Below are positions 9,670-18,463 of a stretch of 64,000 nt of DNA, piece by piece. Within the stretch, counting starts at the first letter, position 1, and each line of letters starts with the position of its first letter. The notes under the pieces are model-generated. The model had not been told where the DNA came from, did not search any database, and saw only the letters and a list, made by a program, of their open reading frames with translations. This DNA is from Campylobacter sp. RM16187 (lineage in GTDB: Bacteria > Campylobacterota > Campylobacteria > Campylobacterales > Campylobacteraceae), in assembly GCF_025319965.1 (NCBI RefSeq), contig NZ_CP012549.1, forward strand, positions 248,001 to 312,000. Direction: 5' to 3'. The position numbers were made by a program, and so were the translations under genes.

Positions 9670-10656
9670 CTATCTGCCGCCAAATTTTAGTAGCGCACTT
9701 CCCCATGTAAATCCACCGCCAAAAGCATCAAGGAGTATAAGATCTCCATTTTTAAGCCTTCCTTCTTCGTAAGCATCATTTATAGCCATTGGTATTGATG
9801 CCGCGCTTGTATTTCCGTATTTTCCTACAGTGACTACACATTGACTATCTGTAAAATTTAGTCTTTGTTTGACAGCTTCTATGATACGTAAATTTGCCTG
9901 ATGAGGTATAAAAAGATCTACTTTATCACTTGTAATGCCATTTTTATTAAGTATATCTATAACACTTTTTGTAAGTGTTTGCACTGCGATTTTAAAGACC
10001 TCATTTCCGGCCATATGAATAAAATTTAGTTTATTTTCAAGCATAGCCTGCGATATCGGATTGGCGCTACCTCCACCTGGAGTTATAAGTAGATCAGCAA
10101 AATTTCCATCACTTGCCGTATGGACATCCAAGATCTCATTATCATCTCTAGCGCTTATTATGGCTGCTCCGCTGCCATCTCCAAAAAGTATGCAGGTGCT
10201 GCGGTCGCTGTAATCAACTATTGAACTTAATTTTTCCGCTCCTATAATTAGGACGTTTTTTTTAGCACCGCTTTCTACAAGAGATTTTGCAAGCTCAAGA
10301 AGGTAGATAAAGCCTGTGCAAGCAGCACTTATATCAAATGCTGTTATTCCTTCTAATCCTAAATTTTTAGCTATTTTACAAGCTGTTGACGGCATGCAAA
10401 AGTGATCCGGGCTAATCGTGGCACATATGATAGTATCTATCTCTTTAATATCAATATCCGCTCTTTGAATTGCTACTAAAGCAGCTTTTGTGGCTATTTC
10501 ACTCGTAATTTCACCTGTTGCAATGTGTCTGGTATGAATTCCTGTGCGTTTCACAATCCACTCATCGCTTGTTTCTACCATTTTTTCAAGGTCAAAATTT
10601 GTAAGGGTGTCCTTTGGAACATAAGCGCCGATTGAGATAAGAGAGGCTTTTTTCAT
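9670..10656 (-). CDS. fabH: 3-oxoacyl-ACP synthase III (FabH)
   Basis: FabH starts fatty acid synthesis by condensing acetyl-CoA with malonyl-ACP. The 328-residue thiolase-fold protein has the catalytic cysteine C113 in DISAACTGF, the histidine in [10 protein letters not shown] near 253, and the asparagine in [12 protein letters not shown] near 283, completing the Cys-His-Asn triad. [10 protein letters not shown] near residue 31 is a further family mark. It lies 3 bases after plsX, so the two are surely co-transcribed with rpmF upstream, a widespread bacterial lipid cluster. Confidence 0.97.
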   Translation of the reverse strand: MKKASLISIGAYVPKDTLTNFDLEKMVETSDEWIVKRTGIHTRHIATGEITSEIATKAALVAIQRADIDIKEIDTIICATISPDHFCMPSTACKIAKNLGLEGITAFDISAACTGFIYLLELAKSLVESGAKKNVLIIGAEKLSSIVDYSDRSTCILFGDGSGAAIISARDDNEILDVHTASDGNFADLLITPGGGSANPISQAMLENKLNFIHMAGNEVFKIAVQTLTKSVIDILNKNGITSDKVDLFIPHQANLRIIEAVKQRLNFTDSQCVVTVGKYGNTSAASIPMAINDAYEEGRLKNGDLILLDAFGGGFTWGSALLKFGGR

Positions 10657-10659
10657 CAG

Positions 10660-11649
10660 TTACCTTGCAAAGCTTAAAAGCTCGTCTTTGATAACTTTAT
10701 TTATATCTGAATCTGCAAAGTTTAGAGCTTGAAATATAGCATTTTTTATAGCTTTTGCATTGCTTTTGCCATGGCTTATGATTACGCAACCATCTACACC
10801 AAGTAGCGGGGCTCCTCCGTATTCATCATAATCGACTTGTTGTTTTAAAGTTTTAAAAACCTTTTTCATTAGAAGTGAGCCGGCTATTGCTATAGGGGAT
10901 TTTTTAACATGTTTTTTTATTATTTTTGTTATAGCGTCAGCTACACCCTCGCTTGTTTTAAGCAAAATATTTCCTACAAAGCCATCGCATATTACTACAT
11001 CTACGCTTCCGTCAAAAATTTGATTGCCTTCGACATTGCCTACAAAGCAATCTAATTTAGACATTAGGCTAAAGGCTTCTTTTGTAACCTCATTACCCTT
11101 ACTTTCTTCCTCGCCGTTTGAAAGAAGTCCTATTTTTGGGTTTTTTATTTTAAGAATTTCTTTTACGTAAGCTTCACCCATGATTGCAAACTGAAAAAGA
11201 TGTTCCGCTTTACAATCTACGTTGGCTCCGACATCCATTACAAGAGTTTTTTTGCCCAAAACATTTGGCATAAGCGTAGCAATCGCAGGGCGCAATACGT
11301 TTTGAATTCTGCCTACTCTAAGAGTAGCCAGACTCATTGTGGCACCGCTATGACCTGCCGAAACTACGGCTTTAACTTCTTTGTTTTTTAGGAGTTCTAT
11401 AGCCTTATATATTGTGCTATCTTTTTTCTTTAGTGCATTTGTGGCACCATCAGACATTGATATTGTTTCGGTTGCTTCTATGTAGCTTATGTATTTTTGT
11501 AGATGAGATGGTACTAGAGGTTTTAAAACTTCTTCTTTTCCTGCCAAAACAGCACTAAATTTAACAGTTTCTAAAGCCTCTACAACACCCTCTATTATTG
11601 GTTTAGGACCAAAGTCCCCGCCCATTGCATCAATGCAAATGCTTGTCAT
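10660..11649 (-). CDS. plsX: Phosphate acyltransferase PlsX
   Basis: PlsX makes acyl-phosphate from acyl-ACP, feeding glycerol-3-phosphate acylation by PlsY; plsY lies elsewhere in this window at 17849. The 329-residue protein starts [13 protein letters not shown], the PlsX signature, and carries [12 protein letters not shown] and the central [10 protein letters not shown] segment. It is a peripheral membrane enzyme of phospholipid synthesis. Its start is 6 bases downstream of the rpmF stop and it is followed at 3 bases by fabH. Confidence 0.97.
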   Translation of the reverse strand: MTSICIDAMGGDFGPKPIIEGVVEALETVKFSAVLAGKEEVLKPLVPSHLQKYISYIEATETISMSDGATNALKKKDSTIYKAIELLKNKEVKAVVSAGHSGATMSLATLRVGRIQNVLRPAIATLMPNVLGKKTLVMDVGANVDCKAEHLFQFAIMGEAYVKEILKIKNPKIGLLSNGEEESKGNEVTKEAFSLMSKLDCFVGNVEGNQIFDGSVDVVICDGFVGNILLKTSEGVADAITKIIKKHVKKSPIAIAGSLLMKKVFKTLKQQVDYDEYGGAPLLGVDGCVIISHGKSNAKAIKNAIFQALNFADSDINKVIKDELLSFAR

Positions 11650-11654
11650 ATTTT

Positions 11655-11801
11655 TTAGTACTCACCGGTTGTTTTATTTACACGATGAGGCATTTTCCAT
11701 GAACCGTCTTTATCTTTAACAGGTATAGGAAGTGTTACTTTATAGTGTGTTCTACGTTTTGCTGCACGTGTATGACTCACTCTTCTCTTAGGTACTGCCA
11801 T
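11655..11801 (-). CDS. rpmF: 50S ribosomal protein L32
   Basis: This is a 48-residue ribosomal protein, translated directly from the minus strand. It begins [20 protein letters not shown], the L32 signature, and ends NKTTGEY. The N-terminal PKRRVSHTR and the basic composition are diagnostic. It lies between the DUF177 gene (11 bases upstream) and plsX (5 bases downstream), the classic yceD-rpmF-plsX-fabH order. The zinc-ribbon cysteines found in some L32 proteins are absent, so this is the zinc-free form. Confidence 0.95.
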   Translation of the reverse strand: MAVPKRRVSHTRAAKRRTHYKVTLPIPVKDKDGSWKMPHRVNKTTGEY

Positions 11802-11812
11802 GTTACTCTCCT

Positions 11813-12169
11813 TTATAAATTTTCACAATTTTTACAGTAGAAATAGTCGCTTTTAAAAGCCTCTATTTCACTTGATAATATCTCTTCTAAATCTATATAT
11901 CCGTCGAAAAATTCGATAACATCTTCAAGTTTTTCTTCGCTATCTTTATAAATCCCATCACTTATAAGTAGATTTAAATTCTCTTTTGGACTTAGTATTA
12001 TATCTTCGCCACATCTATCGCAGTTGTGGCTCATATTGCCACTTATTAGAGCTTTACACTCTACTAGATCGGAATTTACTCTTTTTAAATTTCCGCTAAA
12101 GCTAAGATTTTCTCTTTTTATATCAAACGGAATTTGATTGTTTGCAATTTTTGCAAATGCTATTTTCAA
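11813..12169 (-). CDS. DUF177/YceD-family protein
   Basis: This is a 118-residue protein of the DUF177 (YceD) family, which almost always precedes rpmF, as here. It has a CDRCGEDI pair in the middle and a C-terminal YFCKNCENL pair, giving two CxxC motifs that could bind one zinc. Homologues have been linked to 23S rRNA accumulation in other bacteria, but a molecular role is not settled. It follows ndk by 8 bases and precedes rpmF by 11, so it belongs to this operon. Confidence 0.82.
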   Translation of the reverse strand: MKIAFAKIANNQIPFDIKRENLSFSGNLKRVNSDLVECKALISGNMSHNCDRCGEDIILSPKENLNLLISDGIYKDSEEKLEDVIEFFDGYIDLEEILSSEIEAFKSDYFYCKNCENL

Positions 12170-12177
12170 AATTTTCC

Positions 12178-12591
12178 TTAGCAGATATCTCTGGATGCAA
12201 AGAAAAATTCAATTTCTATTTTTGCATTTTCTAGACTGTCGCTTCCATGGACCGCATTTGCATCAATATTTTCTGCAAAATCGGCTCTAATAGTTCCAGG
12301 AGCGGCTTCTTTAGGATTTGTTGCGCCCATTAGCTCTCTATTTTTAGCTACCGCATTTTCTCCCTCAAGAACCATAACAACAACTGGTCCGCTAGTCATA
12401 AATTCAACCAAATCATTGAAAAATGGTCTCTCTGAATGAACTGCATAAAATTTCTTAGCATCGCATTTGCTCAGTCTAATTTTTTTCATAGCAGCTATTC
12501 TAAGTCCGTTGCTTTCAAATCTATCTACTATTTTACCGATTACGCCTTTTTTTACAGCATCAGGCTTTATGATAGAAAGTGTTCTTTGCAT
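12178..12591 (-). CDS. ndk: Nucleoside diphosphate kinase
   Basis: Ndk transfers the gamma phosphate between nucleoside tri- and diphosphates through a phosphohistidine. The 137 residues include the start [11 protein letters not shown], the substrate-binding region [16 protein letters not shown] and the active-site histidine in [12 protein letters not shown] near residue 117. It is cytosolic. It is the first gene on the minus strand after the fdxA terminator and precedes the DUF177-rpmF-plsX-fabH genes closely, so it probably leads that operon. Confidence 0.97.
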   Translation of the reverse strand: MQRTLSIIKPDAVKKGVIGKIVDRFESNGLRIAAMKKIRLSKCDAKKFYAVHSERPFFNDLVEFMTSGPVVVMVLEGENAVAKNRELMGATNPKEAAPGTIRADFAENIDANAVHGSDSLENAKIEIEFFFASRDIC

Positions 12592-12659
12592 AAAATTTCC
12601 TTGTATTGTTTATTTTGTTTTAAGAGAGGGGATTATATCAAAAAAATTATTAAAAACAA

Positions 12660-12690
12660 AATAAGCCCTTTTTCGGGCTTATTTTTTAAA
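12660..12690. terminator. Bidirectional terminator between fdxA and ndk
   Basis: A perfect 9-bp inverted repeat AATAAGCCC/GGGCTTATT with a 6-base loop is flanked by T-runs on the plus strand and A-runs on the left, which become T-runs on the minus strand. It sits directly after the fdxA stop and ends that transcript before ndk. Confidence 0.85.
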
Positions 12691-12693
12691 ATT

Positions 12694-12978
12694 TTAAGCT
12701 ATAACAGCAGTTTCGCCCTTTCTCATGTCTGCGCCAATTTCACTGCGTGACGGCTGGCCTTCGTAAGGCATATCCCATACGATACAGCCGTCGGTCGGAC
12801 AGGCTGATGCACAGGCTGGCTCGTCATTGTGTCCTACGCATTCTACGCATTTATCTGCGTATACATAGTATATATCTTCTCTGGTTGGATTATCGCTATC
12901 ATCCACTATGGCTTCTACCGGACATTCGTCTATACACGATCCGCAACTGATACAAATATCTGTAATTTTTACTGACAT
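12694..12978 (-). CDS. fdxA: Bacterial-type 4Fe-4S ferredoxin
   Basis: This is a 94-residue ferredoxin with two cluster motifs: CISCGSCIDECP near residues 9-20, and a second split motif CVECVGHNDEPACASACP with an extended loop between cysteines. The extended second motif is typical of the small ferredoxins next to ahpC in Campylobacter. It is a cytosolic electron carrier. It is transcribed divergently from ahpC across a 175-base shared control region. In C. jejuni this gene is reported to be iron-induced and linked to aerotolerance; I infer a similar role here. Confidence 0.92.
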   Translation of the reverse strand: MSVKITDICISCGSCIDECPVEAIVDDSDNPTREDIYYVYADKCVECVGHNDEPACASACPTDGCIVWDMPYEGQPSRSEIGADMRKGETAVIA

Positions 12979-13110
12979 TTTTTCTCCTTAAATTAAAATT
13001 TTCGTAACAATATCAAAATATTTTTAAATTTGATATAAAAAAATAAATTTTATTTTTTAGATTTAAATTTGTAAAAATACAAAATTTATCTATTATTAAA
13101 CTTGAGACGA

Positions 13111-13138
13111 TATAATTTCGCCAATAATAAAAATTATT
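13111..13138 (+). promoter_or_regulatory. Predicted ahpC promoter with palindromic candidate operator
   Basis: A consensus TATAAT -10 box lies at 13111-13116. Seven bases on, at 13123-13138, is a perfect AT-rich palindrome AATAAT-AAAA-ATTATT, placed where a bound repressor could block transcription. ahpC is a known PerR target in C. jejuni, so a PerR site is plausible. Palindromes of A and T arise easily by chance in such sequence, so the operator part is weak. Confidence 0.45.
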
Positions 13139-13153
13139 TATTAAGGAGAAATA

Positions 13154-13753
13154 ATGATAGTAACAAAAAAAGCACCTGATTTTACAGCTGCAGCAGTTTT
13201 AGGTAATAATCAAATCGTAAATGATTTTAACCTATATAAAAATATTGGCGAAAAAGGCGCTGTAGTATTTTTCTATCCAATGGATTTTACCTTTGTTTGC
13301 CCAAGTGAGATAATAGCATTTGATAAGAGATATGATGAGTTTAAAGCTCGTGGTATAGAGGTTATAGCTGTATCTTGCGATAATCAATTCTCCCATTTTG
13401 CATGGAAAGAGACTCCAGTAAGCAAAGGCGGAATAGGTCAAGTTCGCTTCCCTATAGTAGCTGATATGACAAAAGAGATTGCACGCGGATTTGACGTGTT
13501 AATTGATGAGGCCGGTGTTGCACTGCGCGGATCTTTCTTATTGGATAAAGACGGCACGGTTCGCCATGCAGTAGTAAATGACCTGCCTCTTGGAAGAAAT
13601 ATAGACGAGATGATAAGAATGGTTGATACTATGATATTTACAAACGAGCATGGCGAGGTTTGCCCAGCAGGATGGAATAGGGGTGATAAGGGTATGAAAG
13701 CTGATACGGCTGGAGTAGCTGACTATCTAGCGCACAATGCAGATAAACTATAA
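13154..13753 (+). CDS. ahpC: Alkyl hydroperoxide reductase AhpC (typical 2-Cys peroxiredoxin)
   Basis: AhpC reduces hydrogen peroxide and organic peroxides in the cytosol. The 199-residue protein has the peroxidatic cysteine C49 in FYPMDFTFVCPSE and the resolving cysteine C170 in EVCPAGW, making it a typical 2-Cys enzyme. No ahpF lies beside it, as is usual in Campylobacter, so its electron source is probably a thioredoxin. It faces fdxA across a shared control region and is followed by a strong terminator, so it is a single-gene transcript. Confidence 0.97.
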   Translation: MIVTKKAPDFTAAAVLGNNQIVNDFNLYKNIGEKGAVVFFYPMDFTFVCPSEIIAFDKRYDEFKARGIEVIAVSCDNQFSHFAWKETPVSKGGIGQVRFPIVADMTKEIARGFDVLIDEAGVALRGSFLLDKDGTVRHAVVNDLPLGRNIDEMIRMVDTMIFTNEHGEVCPAGWNRGDKGMKADTAGVADYLAHNADKL

Positions 13754-13783
13754 TCTTTCAACTATATTTTTTATACAAAAGAT

Positions 13784-13812
13784 AAAGAGGTGGAATATCC
13801 GCCTCTTTTTAT
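13784..13812 (+). terminator. Rho-independent terminator of ahpC
   Basis: A 10-bp stem AAAGAGGTGG/CCGCCTCTTT with one G-U pair and a 5-base loop is followed by more T residues. It begins 31 bases after the ahpC stop. Strong canonical form. Confidence 0.88.
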
Positions 13813-13904
13813 ATTCTTATAAAATTTTAAAATTTATAAGTATTTTTTCTAAATCCAAGTTACATTTTTTCAATAATTTAATAAAAAAAATAAGAAATTT
13901 TTAC

Positions 13905-13910
13905 TATAAT
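13905..13910 (+). promoter_or_regulatory. Predicted promoter of the PilZ-ATPase pair
   Basis: A TATAAT hexamer lies 42 bases before the PilZ gene start in a very AT-rich spacer. No clear -35 is seen, which is normal for Campylobacter sigma-70 promoters. Confidence 0.45.
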
Positions 13911-13951
13911 TAATAGTTTCTACTCTTTTATGGATTATAGGGGATGAATAG

Positions 13952-14677
13952 ATGAACAAAGATCTACATTTTAGTTTCATTGGCGGCAAAGCCATAATAC
14001 TTGAAAGAGCGATTGATGTTTTTGAAAAAATTATTAACAAAAATCACTCTGTGCATTTTTTAAATTTATATAATGGTGTAAAAGTAGAGTGTTTCGGTAA
14101 AGTTTTGTCCATTGAAAATGAGTATGTCGTATGCGAAGTTAATCTTATGCAGATTTTGGCTATGAAAGAGGAGAGAAATGCCTATATAGTGCAAGATGAG
14201 TATTTTGCAAAAAATATAGTAGCTGATATAGTTTCTGTAGATATAGCAAATTCTACTGTAACTTTAAAAAATTTCACATACGCAAATAACCTGCATGCAA
14301 ATTTAAGAAAATTCCAAAGAGTCTATCCAAATCGCTATACCAAAGTTATTCTAAGTGATGAAAATGGAGAAATTCAGGGGAATTTATATGATATTTCAGA
14401 GGGCGGAATAGGAGTAATTAGCACAAATTGCGGCACATTTAGAAGCGGAGGTGTTATAAAAGCCAAATTTGTCCTAGAAATTCCTGCAACCAAAGAGATA
14501 AAAGATATAGAAGTGGATTTAAAACTGATAGTAGAGCTTGTTTATAGGGGTGCCGTAAGGTACTGTTGTCAAATTATAGAAGGGCAAGATATTCAAGAAA
14601 CTATAAATCAATTTACTAAAGAGCGTGTAAAAGATACTGTAAAAGAGCTAAAAGAGCAACTAAGTCTATACCAATAA
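13952..14677 (+). CDS. PilZ-domain protein, putative c-di-GMP receptor
   Basis: This is a 241-residue cytosolic protein. Residues about 1-110 form an N-terminal domain I do not recognise, perhaps a YcgR-N-like beta domain. A PilZ domain follows at about 115-230, with both ligand motifs present: R119xxxR123 in RKFQR and DxSxxG at residues 147-152 (DISEGG). These residues bind cyclic di-GMP in characterised PilZ proteins, so binding is likely if the cell makes this messenger. The ATPase gene starts 9 bases after its stop, so the two are probably one operon. The target process is unknown. Confidence 0.82.
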   Translation: MNKDLHFSFIGGKAIILERAIDVFEKIINKNHSVHFLNLYNGVKVECFGKVLSIENEYVVCEVNLMQILAMKEERNAYIVQDEYFAKNIVADIVSVDIANSTVTLKNFTYANNLHANLRKFQRVYPNRYTKVILSDENGEIQGNLYDISEGGIGVISTNCGTFRSGGVIKAKFVLEIPATKEIKDIEVDLKLIVELVYRGAVRYCCQIIEGQDIQETINQFTKERVKDTVKELKEQLSLYQ

Positions 14678-14686
14678 AGAGATTAT

Positions 14687-16978
14687 ATGAAATCTATACA
14701 AGAGAATTTAAAATTATTTTATATAGGACTAAAGAACAAAGAGCCGTTTTTGTATAAAAATAAGGATCTAACAACACATGCTGCTATTATAGGAATGACT
14801 GGTAGCGGGAAAACGGGTCTTGGTATAGGTATTTTAGAAGAGGCTTGCATAGACAATATCCCATCTTTTATCATAGACCCCAAGGGTGATATGACGAATT
14901 TGCTTTTAGCCTTTGATGAGATGAAGGCGGATGATTTTTTGCCATATATGGATGAAAATGAGGCGCAAAACAAAGGCTTAAGCAGATCCCAGTTGGCTCA
15001 AAAAGAGGCTGAAGCATGGAAAAACGGAATAGAAAATTCATTTCAAAGCTTAGATAGAATTAGGCTTTTTAAAGATAGTGCGGAGTTTAAAATTTATACT
15101 CCAAAAAGCTCTTCTGGTCTTAGCGTTGCTCTTCTTGGGGATTTTATATGTCCAAATATAGAGAATGAGGAGGAAATTTCTGAGTATATAAGCTCGCTCA
15201 CTAGCTCGGTTTTGTCACTAATTGGTATAGATATAGATATAAATTCAAAAGAGCATCTTTTAATATCAAATATTTTTGTGAATAAATTCGGATTAAAAGA
15301 GGATCTTAGTTTAGAAGAACTCATTGGCTTCATAGCTGAGCCGCCGTTTAATAAAATTGGTGTTTTTGATATTGAGAAATTTTATCCCTCTAGCGAGAGA
15401 ATGAAGCTTGCCGTTAAGCTTAATACTATTTTGGCAAGCCCTGATTTTCGTGCTTGGTTAAATGGAGAGAGACTTGAAATTTCAAAGATGCTCTTTACAA
15501 AAGAGGGTAAAGCAAAATGTAATATTTTTACTATTTCTCACTTAAATGATAGTGAAAGAATGTTTTTTGTCACGCTTTTATTAAACGAGATAATTGCTTG
15601 GATGAGAAAAACAGAGGGAACAAGCTCGCTTAGGGCGATTTTATATATGGATGAAATTTTTGGATTTTTCCCGCCAAACGGTAACCCACCCTCGAAAACT
15701 CCAATGCTAACTCTTTTAAAACAGGCTCGTGCTCATGGGCTTGGAGTAATTTTAAGCACACAAAATCCGGTAGATCTTGACTATAAAGGACTTAGTAATA
15801 TCGGCACTTGGTTTATTGGCAGGCTTCAAACCGCCCAAGATAAGGCCAGGGTAATAGATGGAATGACCGGGATTCAAGGCTCATCTATGGATAAAAACGA
15901 GATAGAAAATTTAATCTCAAATTTAGCTAAACGAAATTTCTTACTTAAAAATATCCACGAGGACGGACTTAATGTAATCTCTACAAGATGGGCTCTTAGC
16001 TATCTAAAAGGACCTTTAAGTAGAGAGCAAATTTCAAATTTGATGAGAGATAAGAAGACCTATTTGAATATTAAAAATACAAAAAGTGAAATTTCAAGCA
16101 ATAATCCAAAACCAATTTTATCTCAAACAATAGATCAAATTTATGATTTAAGCCTAGAGGATGAGGCTAACGGTTATTTATACGCTAAAGCTAAAGTTAG
16201 GTTTTGCGATGTCAAAAAGAGAGTCGATTTTACAAAAGATCTAAATTTGTTATATAGGTTAGAAGAGGATTGTTCTGATATAGATTGGAGTGAAGCTAGC
16301 GAGGATGTGCAAATTCACATATCTAGTGAACCAAAAGGAAAAATTTCTTATATGCCGCTTCCTGCTAAAATAACCGGAGTTAAGGATTTTAAAGAGATTA
16401 CTAAAAAATTTAAAGAGTATATCTACCGAAATGTAAAACTAACTCTTTATAGCTCACTTGGGTTAAATTCAAATCCAAACGAAAGTAAAGAAGAGTTTTT
16501 TATACGTTTAAGCGATAGGTGTAATGAAGTTTTAGAACTAGAAACAGCAAAGCTTAATGAAAAATTTACAAAAGAGAGAGTAAAGCTTGAGGAAAAATTA
16601 GGCAAAGCTATCTTAAAACTTGAAAAAGAGCAAAGGGATGTGAAAAATAAAGGCCTTGAAGCCGCGATATCCGTAGGAGCTAGCCTGATCGGAGCTATTT
16701 TTGGTAGAAATTTATTAAGTAGAACAAATTTAGGCAAGGTTGCAAGTGGCGCAAAATCTGCGAATAGAGTATTAAAAGAGCGCGATGATGTAAAGCTTGG
16801 CGAGCAGGCTGTGGCTGATATAGAGACTCAAATAGAGGAGCTTATGGCTAAATTTGAAAATGAAGCCAGTGAGCTAAAATTAAAAAATGATATACAAAAT
16901 ATCACTATAGCTGAAATTGAAATATCGCCTAAAAATAGTGATATATATGGTGAGAAAGTCTATCTTTTGTGGAAATAA
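14687..16978 (+). CDS. HerA/FtsK-like P-loop ATPase
   Basis: This is a 763-residue ATPase of the HerA/DUF87-type superfamily. The Walker A motif GMTGSGKT is at residues 36-43, FIIDPKGD follows soon after, and a Walker B-like segment ILYMDEIFGF lies near 316-325. A later QARAHGLGVILSTQNP is typical of HerA-like proteins. The C-terminal part (about 590-700) is coiled coil around a Gly/Ala-rich stretch that could be a membrane hairpin (AAISVGASLIGAIFG). HerA-like ATPases move DNA or protein substrates, but no NurA nuclease or secretion gene is nearby. It follows the PilZ gene by 9 bases; the pairing is discussed in the findings. Confidence 0.8.
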   Translation: MKSIQENLKLFYIGLKNKEPFLYKNKDLTTHAAIIGMTGSGKTGLGIGILEEACIDNIPSFIIDPKGDMTNLLLAFDEMKADDFLPYMDENEAQNKGLSRSQLAQKEAEAWKNGIENSFQSLDRIRLFKDSAEFKIYTPKSSSGLSVALLGDFICPNIENEEEISEYISSLTSSVLSLIGIDIDINSKEHLLISNIFVNKFGLKEDLSLEELIGFIAEPPFNKIGVFDIEKFYPSSERMKLAVKLNTILASPDFRAWLNGERLEISKMLFTKEGKAKCNIFTISHLNDSERMFFVTLLLNEIIAWMRKTEGTSSLRAILYMDEIFGFFPPNGNPPSKTPMLTLLKQARAHGLGVILSTQNPVDLDYKGLSNIGTWFIGRLQTAQDKARVIDGMTGIQGSSMDKNEIENLISNLAKRNFLLKNIHEDGLNVISTRWALSYLKGPLSREQISNLMRDKKTYLNIKNTKSEISSNNPKPILSQTIDQIYDLSLEDEANGYLYAKAKVRFCDVKKRVDFTKDLNLLYRLEEDCSDIDWSEASEDVQIHISSEPKGKISYMPLPAKITGVKDFKEITKKFKEYIYRNVKLTLYSSLGLNSNPNESKEEFFIRLSDRCNEVLELETAKLNEKFTKERVKLEEKLGKAILKLEKEQRDVKNKGLEAAISVGASLIGAIFGRNLLSRTNLGKVASGAKSANRVLKERDDVKLGEQAVADIETQIEELMAKFENEASELKLKNDIQNITIAEIEISPKNSDIYGEKVYLLWK

Positions 16979-16986
16979 TTAGTTTC

Positions 16987-17033
16987 ATTGTACCAAAGTA
17001 CAATATACAAACTATCTATTTTTTTAATACAAT
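16987..17033 (+). promoter_or_regulatory. Palindrome and promoter upstream of the retention-module-like gene
   Basis: A perfect 7-bp inverted repeat ATTGTAC/GTACAAT with a 4-base spacer (16987-17004) precedes a T-rich stretch and a TACAAT -10 box (17028-17033). The palindrome could be a regulator site or a weak terminator of the preceding gene; it lacks a T-run, so I favour an operator. Confidence 0.4.
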
Positions 17034-17061
17034 TACACAAAAATAGAAAAAGAGGGGAATT

Positions 17062-17736
17062 ATGAGCAGTTCGGGTTTCGTAAAAGAAGTGATAGGAAGA
17101 GCTATCGTCGTAGATATGCGAAGTCAAGAAAGAGAGCTTAATAAAGGTGATGTTTTAAATATAGGCGATACTGTATTTACAAGCTCTGAAAATGATAGCA
17201 TTGTCTTATCTTTTGGATCAGAAGATATAGCTTTAGTAGGAATTGATAGTTTAAAAATAGATCAAAGTATAGTTAGTGCAGAGAGCTTTGGCGATGAATC
17301 AAATTTGCAAGAAAGCTCACTGGAAAAGGCGATTTTAGAAATTCAGAGTTTTGAAGCTATAGAAGAGGTGACTACTGAAAGTTTTTTTATTGAATCAAAC
17401 GATGGTTTTGACTCCAAAGCTATTTATAATGCTAACAATGCAGAACATGCTAGCATTTCTAGTGACTCTACTCTTGATTTAAGTAAAGTTTCAGATATGA
17501 AACACGAAGAGCAAACTAAACTTATGAAAGATGCTATTATAGAAAAGGTATCGGCTCAAGACATGCTTGATGTCGGTGATAAAAAAGATGGTCTAGAAAA
17601 TAGTCTAAACGTCGAGAACAATAAGGATGTATCCATCTCTTATAGTAATGAATATAAAAATAGCGATACTTCATCGGAAACTACTAATGCTACAATATCC
17701 ATTAAGATAGAAAGTGAAATTCAAGTAGATATTTAA
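17062..17736 (+). CDS. Orphan protein resembling the N-terminal retention module of RTX/LapA-type adhesins
   Basis: This is a 224-residue acidic protein. Residues about 5-70 (FVKEVIGRAIVVDM, LNKGDVLNIGDTVFTSSENDSIVLSFG) match the pattern of the N-terminal module that holds LapA-like type I secreted adhesins in the outer membrane. The remaining part is low-complexity, rich in Ser, Asp, Glu and Asn, and ends without adhesin repeats, RTX repeats or a secretion signal. No type I secretion genes or LapG/LapD-type partners lie nearby. The ATG follows a strong AGAGGGGA site and the frame is intact. It may be a stump of a once larger adhesin or a small stand-alone protein. The family match is by pattern only. 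Confidence 0.5.
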   Translation: MSSSGFVKEVIGRAIVVDMRSQERELNKGDVLNIGDTVFTSSENDSIVLSFGSEDIALVGIDSLKIDQSIVSAESFGDESNLQESSLEKAILEIQSFEAIEEVTTESFFIESNDGFDSKAIYNANNAEHASISSDSTLDLSKVSDMKHEEQTKLMKDAIIEKVSAQDMLDVGDKKDGLENSLNVENNKDVSISYSNEYKNSDTSSETTNATISIKIESEIQVDI

Positions 17737-17740
17737 TAAA

Positions 17741-17766
17741 TTTGGCGAAAAATATACTTCGCCAAA
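17741..17766 (+). terminator. Hairpin after the retention-module-like gene
   Basis: A perfect 9-bp stem TTTGGCGAA/TTCGCCAAA with an 8-base loop starts 4 bases after the stop codon. The T-run is poor, so it could be a terminator or a 3'-end stabiliser. Confidence 0.6.
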
Positions 17767-17815
17767 ACCTTAAATTTCTCATAAATTTATAAGAAAATCA
17801 GATAAAATTAAATAA

Positions 17816-17821
17816 TATAAT
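17816..17821 (+). promoter_or_regulatory. Predicted promoter of plsY-folB
   Basis: A consensus TATAAT lies 27 bases before the plsY ATG within AT-rich sequence, after the preceding hairpin. No clear -35 is present. Confidence 0.45.
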
Positions 17822-17848
17822 ATCCTTAAATCTAAAATAGGATAAAAA

Positions 17849-18463
17849 ATGAACGAAAACATTATAGCTTATGCCTTAGCTTACCTTCTGGGCGGGATTC
17901 CATTTGGATTAATACTTGGTAAATTTTTTGCTAACGTAAATATACAAAATGAGGGTAGTAAAAGCATTGGCGCTACGAATGTTTTGCGTGTATTAAAAGA
18001 AAAAGATCCAAAGCTTGCTAAAAAGATAGCTATATTAACCGTAGTTTGCGATGTTCTAAAAGGTGTTTTGCCTATCTTGATAGCTAAATTTATAGGGCTT
18101 AGCCCTGCTACCCTTTGGGCTATGGCTGTTTTTTCAGTTATCGGCCACTGCTATTCACCATTTTTAAAATTTGAAGGCGGTAAAGGGGTGGCAACTGGAG
18201 CCGGTGTTTTGATGATATTTTTGCCTATTGAGATTATAGTAGCTCTTGTTGTCTGGTTTATAATCGGAAAAGTGCTAAAAATCAGCTCTTTGGCATCTTT
18301 AGTAGCACTTTTTGCGTTCATTATCTCATCTTTTATAATTCATCCGCAAATCCCTGATATCGACTCTCACGCCCCTATATTAATAATAGCTTTTATCGTA
18401 TTTTATAAGCATATTCCAAATATCAAAAGATTGATTAGCGGGCAAGAGAGTAAGGTGATATGA
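17849..18463 (+). CDS. plsY: Acyl-phosphate:glycerol-3-phosphate acyltransferase PlsY
   Basis: PlsY uses acyl-phosphate from PlsX to acylate glycerol 3-phosphate at sn-1, the first committed step of phospholipid synthesis. The 204-residue membrane protein has about five hydrophobic segments. The three conserved motifs appear: LGGIPFGLILGK near residue 14, IGATNVLR near 40, and FEGGKGVATGAG near 108. It overlaps folB by 4 bases in an ATGA. Its partner plsX is in the same window but in another operon. Confidence 0.96.
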   Translation: MNENIIAYALAYLLGGIPFGLILGKFFANVNIQNEGSKSIGATNVLRVLKEKDPKLAKKIAILTVVCDVLKGVLPILIAKFIGLSPATLWAMAVFSVIGHCYSPFLKFEGGKGVATGAGVLMIFLPIEIIVALVVWFIIGKVLKISSLASLVALFAFIISSFIIHPQIPDIDSHAPILIIAFIVFYKHIPNIKRLISGQESKVI

